Assembly: GCF_014851395.1 (NCBI RefSeq)
Contig: NW_024040374.1
Coordinates: 22,297,695 to 22,361,694, forward strand
Source of the DNA: Micropterus salmoides
Lineage: Eukaryota > Chordata > Actinopteri > Centrarchiformes > Centrarchidae
Length of the DNA stretch: 64,000 nucleotides
Direction: 5' to 3'
The notes below the pieces were generated by a model, which saw only the letters and a program-made list of their open reading frames with translations, did not search any database and had not been told where the DNA came from. Both the position numbers and the translations under genes were made by a program. Positions 60,301 through 64,000 of the stretch are shown piece by piece (position 1 is the stretch's first letter; each line of letters opens with the position of its first letter).

Positions 60301-63300
60301 ACAAAACCAGGGCGCGGGCCAGGGTAACAAGAAAAACAGCAGCACAAAAAAAAATAGTTTAATCCTTGATTTCAAACTGTCAACTTCTGTTTTTTTTGTT
60401 TTTTTTAACGTCCCCCCCCCCAAAAAAAAAAAAAAAAAAAAAAACACGCATATCCATTTTCTACATGAAAATATCCTTCATTGTGTGTTAAAGATGAATT
60501 TTTCAGAATACTTTCAACCAAAACTGTTCAAAGATATCAACTAAAGACAAAGCAGGCAGACTTGTGAACTGGTCAACAAGAGCCTCAGTTGATACACGTA
60601 CAATATCATGTAACGTAGCTAAGTGGCTCCCCCAACTTTCCCAAAGGTCACCTTGTAGAACATGCTGTATAAAAGTTCAACTTAAATATAGTCCAGGCCC
60701 CAGCTACAATTAGATGTAAACCACATGAAGCCTGACTAGTCACAGTCTATAGCTGGTCAACAAGCCAAGTGGCCTGAACAATGCAAAAACAAATAAAATC
60801 GGGTGGTGACCAGAACCGACCGGTTTTCTGCTTGATCCGCCATGACCAGTGACTGGGCCGATCAGTCTCACATATCTGATCCTGTCCCATTTAAACACAC
60901 AGTGGCATAGACAGTAACAGCCTATTGTCACAGCCATATACACGCTAAAACGTGTCGTTGGCATGGAAGTTCTTCAGTGATTGAGACTGTGTGGGCAAGC
61001 AAATTGCGAGTTTTGTGTCAGACTTGGGCCCAGATATATTTCTGGCTTCCCATTTTAGCACTTTGCACAGAGAGACAGAAACCAAGAGAGAGGGGTTTGA
61101 GAAAAATGATTTAATAGTCAGTGTTTTATTATGAACAAACAACTGATGGACTCATGAAGAATAACCAATGCTTATTAATAATAATTTAAAAAAAGAAAGA
61201 AATCCCTTACAATGTGTGTGTATGCTGTCAAAGTATAGTTCTTAAAAATAAAAACAAAATTAGTAGGTCTAACTTTAAAATAATTGGTGCATCTCTAATA
61301 ATTTTAACAAAAGACTAAAATTTTAAATATTTGATATGCGATAACATGAGAAAAAAAAAAGTGAATGGGAGAGCATATAAACCCCAACTATGGGGATACA
61401 TGCTTTATCTTCGTGGAAAGTTTAGTTTTCCATTCAACCAGCTGGTTGAAAATTAACAAATCAAGTTGAAATTTACTCAGCCTTTTGAAAAGATAAAAAC
61501 TGTATAACAGACTAAACAGTGTAATCCTCCACTTTCAACATTGTGTAACAAAGTATATTGAAATGGTAATACTAAACCATAGTGCTAAACAGGAAAGGCT
61601 AATATAAAAAGGTAACGTCCTTTCTAATAGAAGATGGACGTTGATGGTTCCAACATGTCTTTGTGGAGTGCACTAATCAAAAAGCCCACTTTGTCTAATG
61701 TAATCATTCAGCTGTTGACACATTTGTCACCACCGCAACCCCAAAAAAACAAAACCTGTCACTGTCAGTGCTACTATTACAGGCTCTAATCATAAAAAGG
61801 ATAATTTAAGTGAGCGCAGGTTAAGCAGCTGGGATCTCAAAATGGTGGTCAATAACAAAATGAGTCTGTATTCAGCACCATTTACCAAATGACTGGGACA
61901 AAACATCAGGCACTTAAAAAAATAGGGGGGGGGGGCTTTTCCTGTCTTTCCTACCACTCTACCTCATAACCCACTTTTCATGCCAATGTTAAGCTAGAGA
62001 TGAAGCTGAAACTCAGGGGAAATCTAATTTTACTCTACTCCAGAGCAGTCATTACCAAAGCAGGAAACATCGAGTGGCATGAGGGCTTCTTGTAAGTGTT
62101 TGACTAACGTGCACATAACATTCATAACAAACAAAGCCTAGTTGCTTGTACAAACTCTGCAAAATCAAAGTTTGTCCGTTTTACCTTTTAGGAAACCATA
62201 CCAAATTAAAGGTCCATAGTTTTACATTATCATCGTCAGTGCATGTACTTTCCTCTCTCTCTTAACTGACTTGAGACAAAATACTGACTTTGGGTTCTTT
62301 TTGTTTTTTTAGTATACTTAAATGACTGCACCTTTCTAGTGTTAAAACTCAAGGATATAGCTATTAATGTCACAAACAAAACAAGACATTAAAATCCTGA
62401 CATGACTGAATACAGTGACAACTTAATCATTCACCTACATGTGCATTTTATATCACGTGCGGACTATCAGTCCTCTACATGTACATTTTGTATTGTGTGG
62501 ATTATCAGTCCACTATGTGTACATTTTGTATCAAGTGCGGACTATTATGTTTTTTTAAACTACTTACAAGCTCATTGGGGTAATCATTCTTAGACATTTA
62601 AAGCAAAGCAATATTTGTAAGGTAGCTTTATAATAAAAATAAAATACTGCTATAAATTGTGTTGTCCACAGAGACAAAATAAGAAATTAAAAGTATCTAT
62701 GAATATTGCTCACACCTAGGTGCATCAGAGATTTGACTAAAGAAATACGTGTCATTACGTCGGTTTCTTGCCATAATTGCTGTTGGTAATGTTGACATGC
62801 AAATCACGTGACACACCCAGCAAATAATTGCCTAGAATCAATGAATACATTGTAGCTCTCAGTCGAATAACGTTTGTCAGTGGCGACCCAGGTGGACAAA
62901 CTGATAGGAAGCAGAAAGGTTGGTGGCAGGTCATTAAGTGACCACCAAGAAGAGGACTGCTTTATCAACATTTTAATAGCAAATGTAACATTTATACAAT
63001 CAAAGGCTCAAAAAACAGTATTGGGACTGTATCACGTTGACTGGGCCTGCTGGCTCACTGAATCAAAAGCAAAGTTGACCGTTTAATCAACAGAAAATAT
63101 AGAAGAGGGGGATGCTGGCATAACATTACACGTCAGGGCTCCGGCTCCTATTAAGCTGTAATTAAAGATTTACAAAAGGAATAATATTATTTCACCCTTA
63201 GTGATTTTGGAAAACGTGGCCCAGGTCAGTGAAAACGACAGTTAAATAACGTTGACTAGTTACTAATTGATAGCATCACTTCATATCTTAGGGATAATCT

Positions 63301-63869
63301 AAAAAGGTACACAAATGTGAGTCATTTAACGTCCATACAGAAAACAGGTTACTGAACCACCATACATTTTAGATTAGCGTTAGGGCTCATGTGACCCATT
63401 GTATTTGCTAACGTTTGGCAAATACCAAAATGCCTTTCTGTGAAACAGTGAGGGACAAGAGGTCTCGAAAAAATACATGAGTTACAACGTGAACTGCCGT
63501 TTATCGTTAACTTCAGTAACAAAACAGCTGGTTAATCGTCTAAAAAGGATTTTGCGACTGCAAATTAGCTAACGTTACAGTTGTCGTTAGCAACACTATA
63601 ATGTTGATATGCGAGTATCCCACGAACGCTAGATAAAGGGTTTTAAATTCTGTATTAATAGCAGCTGCAAATAGTATTCGAGACCAAAAAAAATTAACAT
63701 TAACAAAGCAGGAATCGGATGAACGTTTTGATTGTTCGAAATAAGGGCAAAGTCTAACGTTAACGTTACATCTTCAACCCAACATGGCTGACACAAAATT
63801 CTTACCTGTGGAGGCACTGGCTCGCCAACAGCTCAACAGAAGGGCACTGACAGCCCACAGTAACTTCAT
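50114..63869 (-). CDS. bsg: Basigin (CD147), complete coding region, long isoform with Ig0
   Basis: Joined exons on the minus strand: 63869-63806, 58715-58365, 56755-56587, 55754-55666, 55130-54994, 54776-54500, 50299-50275, 50174-50114. That is 1173 nt, 390 aa plus stop, with consistent phases and GT-AG introns. The product is a single-pass Ig-superfamily glycoprotein of the plasma membrane. In the family it chaperones monocarboxylate transporters MCT1/4 and induces matrix metalloproteinases; the Ig0 form is enriched in photoreceptors. Visible parts are a signal peptide, Ig0, Ig1 and Ig2, then a transmembrane helix WPFLGIVAEVIILVTIIFIY with the hallmark buried Glu, and YEKRRKP. The acidic DDDDSGSAP stretch and the terminal KNVRQRNSN tail follow. 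Skipping the 351-nt Ig0 exon keeps frame and gives 273 aa. Both lengths are close to human BSG-1/BSG-2. Confidence 0.97.
50275..50299 (-). CDS. bsg: bsg exon 7: 25-nt microexon of the cytoplasmic tail
   Basis: Only 25 nt; acceptor CGGCCCAG|ATG, donor CCTTT|GTAAGT. With the flanking codons it reads DDDDSGSAPL, matching the acidic segment of the human tail. It is too short for ORF scanning, but phase (1 in, 2 out) and residue match make it convincing. Confidence 0.93.
51067..51176. repeat. Imperfect inverted repeat in bsg intron 6
   Basis: CTGCCTCGACCGGTTAGTTG near 51067 pairs with CAACCTAACTGGTCGAGGCAG near 51154-51174, and the homology extends inward with GTATTGTATGA against TCATACAATG. The span is about 110 bp, like a very short DNA element or a long hairpin. 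Confidence 0.6.
51254..51296. repeat. (AC)n microsatellite, then A-run
   Basis: About 21 AC units followed by AAAAAAAAA. bsg intron 6. Confidence 0.95.
52655..54000. mobile_element. Non-autonomous DNA transposon with nested insertion
   Basis: Left end around GCCTTGTGCAGACTACACGA and right end (reverse complement) GCCTAGTTCACACTACATGA are related inverted termini. Segments with CACTACACAACTT, GGTGACTGACTAG and GATCGACCGCTGATT make up the outer element. It is interrupted from about 52929 to 53702 by a different repeat. No coding sequence of transposase type. Within bsg intron 6. Confidence 0.6.
52929..53702. repeat. Common teleost interspersed repeat nested in a DNA element
   Basis: Begins TTAAAGCTGCAAGCAGCGTT GGGCGGGCCC and ends GACCTCGCACGGTTCGTGCT CAGGCCCTAA, with an AAT/TA-rich simple stretch at 53615-53655. 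The edges have partial complementarity (GGGCCC with GGCCCT). I recognise this as a widespread fish repeat but cannot assign a class with certainty. Confidence 0.65.
54500..54776 (-). CDS. bsg: bsg exon 6: second half of Ig2, transmembrane helix, juxtamembrane basic motif
   Basis: 277 nt, phase 0 to 1; acceptor CCCTCAG|CCT, donor GACG|GTACGT. Encodes PIMNGSSDKYEIQSTLNKTT with sequons NGS and NKT, then GDYICFATNE with the second Ig cysteine. LRVRSRLAALWPFLGIVAEV follows and is nearly identical to mammalian basigin, ending YEKRRKPDEVND. The charged Glu in the helix is the family hallmark tied to MCT binding. Confidence 0.97.
54994..55130 (-). CDS. bsg: bsg exon 5: first half of Ig2
   Basis: 137 nt; acceptor CTGTAG|CA, donor CAAGTG|GTAAG. 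Encodes IAHVSAYKHSEHGNEKDKGV, then MVCVSHGYPLPTDWGWVKVK and ends DGIQV. It holds the first cysteine and tryptophan of the membrane-proximal Ig domain. Confidence 0.94.
55666..55754 (-). CDS. bsg: bsg exon 4: second half of Ig1
   Basis: 89 nt; acceptor CCGTAG|T, donor CAAAA|GTAAGT. Encodes LDKITYTSGGKYECVFLTEP then EVKQTIEVK. It contains the G-x-Y-x-C signature around the second Ig cysteine. Confidence 0.94.
55755..56586. other. bsg intron 3
   Basis: 832 bp without recognised features. Its donor (56586-56585) and acceptor (55756-55755) are canonical. Confidence 0.75.
56587..56755 (-). CDS. bsg: bsg exon 3: first half of Ig1
   Basis: 169 nt; acceptor ATGAAG|CC, donor TTCG|GTAAGT. Encodes PNIITEPSEVSNQTSAVLSC, then NLTESNLPIKGSHWTHNGK and ends FTVLR. 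It carries the first Ig cysteine, the core Trp and sequons NQT and NLT. It can follow either exon 1 (giving T-A-P) or the Ig0 exon (giving E-P-P), because both donors are phase 1. Confidence 0.94.
56756..58364. other. bsg intron 2
   Basis: 1.6 kb between the Ig0 and Ig1 exons. No recognised element. Splicing across it, or from exon 1 directly to exon 3, decides the isoform. Confidence 0.75.
58365..58715 (-). CDS. bsg: bsg exon 2: Ig0 cassette (retina-type isoform)
   Basis: 351 nt, phase 1 at both ends; acceptor GCTCAG|CG, donor GAAC|GTGAGT. It encodes a complete Ig domain with the first Cys in ELHCEV, the core Trp pair in VQWWF, and the second Cys in GTYECRASNDPDRN. This matches the membrane-distal Ig0 found only in long basigin and in its relatives neuroplastin and embigin. 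N-glycosylation sequons are visible (NET, NAT, NDS). Symmetric phase and exact codon multiple make it a clean cassette exon. Confidence 0.95.
60168..60185. repeat. 18-base G homopolymer
   Basis: Uninterrupted run in bsg intron 1. A second homopolymer pair (C10 followed by A23) lies at 60412-60444. Confidence 0.9.
62441..62550. repeat. Three-copy minisatellite, 38-40 bp unit, bsg intron 1
   Basis: Units start at 62441, 62481 and 62519, each of the form GTACATTTTGTATC, GTGCGGACTATCAGTCC, TACAT with substitutions; the third copy is incomplete. Confidence 0.85.
63806..63869 (-). CDS. bsg: bsg exon 1: start codon and signal peptide
   Basis: 64 nt from ATG (63869-63867) to donor CACAG|GTAAG, phase 1. 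Encodes MKLLWAVSALLLSCWRASAS followed by T: a short positive start, a hydrophobic core and small residues, so a typical cleavable signal peptide. The context ACCAATCATGA is acceptable for initiation. The next 131 nt to the window edge are presumed 5' UTR or promoter. Confidence 0.92.
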
Positions 63870-64000
63870 GATTGGTAATTTAGTATTTACTAAATCGTCG
63901 AATAAACGCAATTTTACACTACAGCGGGCTGAGTCTCCTTCCTCCTTTCCGTGTGAACTTCCAGCGAAATGTAAGCGCTGAATGTTTCACTGTGGCGCCG
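63870..64000 (-). promoter_or_regulatory. bsg: Presumed bsg 5' UTR / proximal promoter
   Basis: 131 bp up to the window edge. The minus strand carries purine-rich ACACGGAAAGGAGGAAGGAG, with GGAA cores that ETS factors could bind, and a GGCGCC at the edge. No TATA box. The transcription start cannot be set. Confidence 0.4.

Larger units (their letters stand above)
58716..63805. other. bsg intron 1
   Basis: 5.1 kb with an A-rich tract at 58853-58949, the homopolymers at 60168 and 60412, a G-run near 61925, and the minisatellite at 62441. No second gene seen. Confidence 0.75.

Overview
This is vertebrate genomic DNA, almost certainly from a teleost fish. The coding content is two multi-exon genes with canonical GT-AG introns, both on the minus strand. 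The long introns carry typical teleost interspersed repeats: Tc1/mariner elements, a Penelope-like element, tRNA-derived SINEs, an L2-like LINE tail, short non-autonomous DNA transposons, and CA/TG microsatellites. There are no operons, CRISPR arrays or prokaryotic signals.

Right part (about 48.75-63.87 kb, minus): the complete coding region of basigin (bsg; CD147/EMMPRIN). It has eight coding exons: a signal peptide, a retina-type Ig0 cassette, two further Ig domains, a transmembrane helix with a buried Glu, and a short basic tail. The 351-bp Ig0 exon lies between two phase-1 junctions, so it can be skipped in frame. This gives predicted proteins of 390 aa (long form) and 273 aa (short form).

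Left and central part (4.42-47.06 kb, minus): seven of the eight expected coding exons of a hyperpolarization-activated cyclic-nucleotide-gated channel, hcn2. Exon 1 carries a long variable N-terminus and the HCN domain. Exons 2-4 carry S1-S6 with the CIGYG filter, and exons 5-7 carry the C-linker and cyclic-nucleotide-binding domain. The reading frame is open over all seven exons (2191 nt). The last exon (distal C-terminus, stop, 3' UTR) is not seen and must lie left of base 1. Whether this is the hcn2a or hcn2b copy cannot be decided from the window. The bsg-to-hcn2 head-to-tail arrangement matches the human BSG-HCN2 neighbourhood; here the predicted gap is only about 1.7 kb.

Mobile DNA: hcn2 intron 2 holds (a) a Tc1/mariner element at 36988-38208 with perfect 29-bp terminal repeats, TA flanks, DD36E spacing and a broken transposase, and (b) a Penelope-like element at 40942-43668. 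The latter has reverse transcriptase and GIY-YIG domains, is built as a large inverted repeat (arms about 1.07 kb), and is flanked by an 11-bp target duplication. A fragment of another Tc1 family lies in intron 3, a hAT-like MITE in intron 4, and a nested pair of non-autonomous elements in a bsg intron. Two 30-31 bp near-perfect fold-backs, a TG microsatellite 11 nt from an hcn2 splice donor, a candidate 36-nt microexon, and repeat-borne nuclear-receptor motifs are the most interesting features outside the genes. I saw no convincing wholly new biological system; the most structured object is the inverted Penelope-like insertion.
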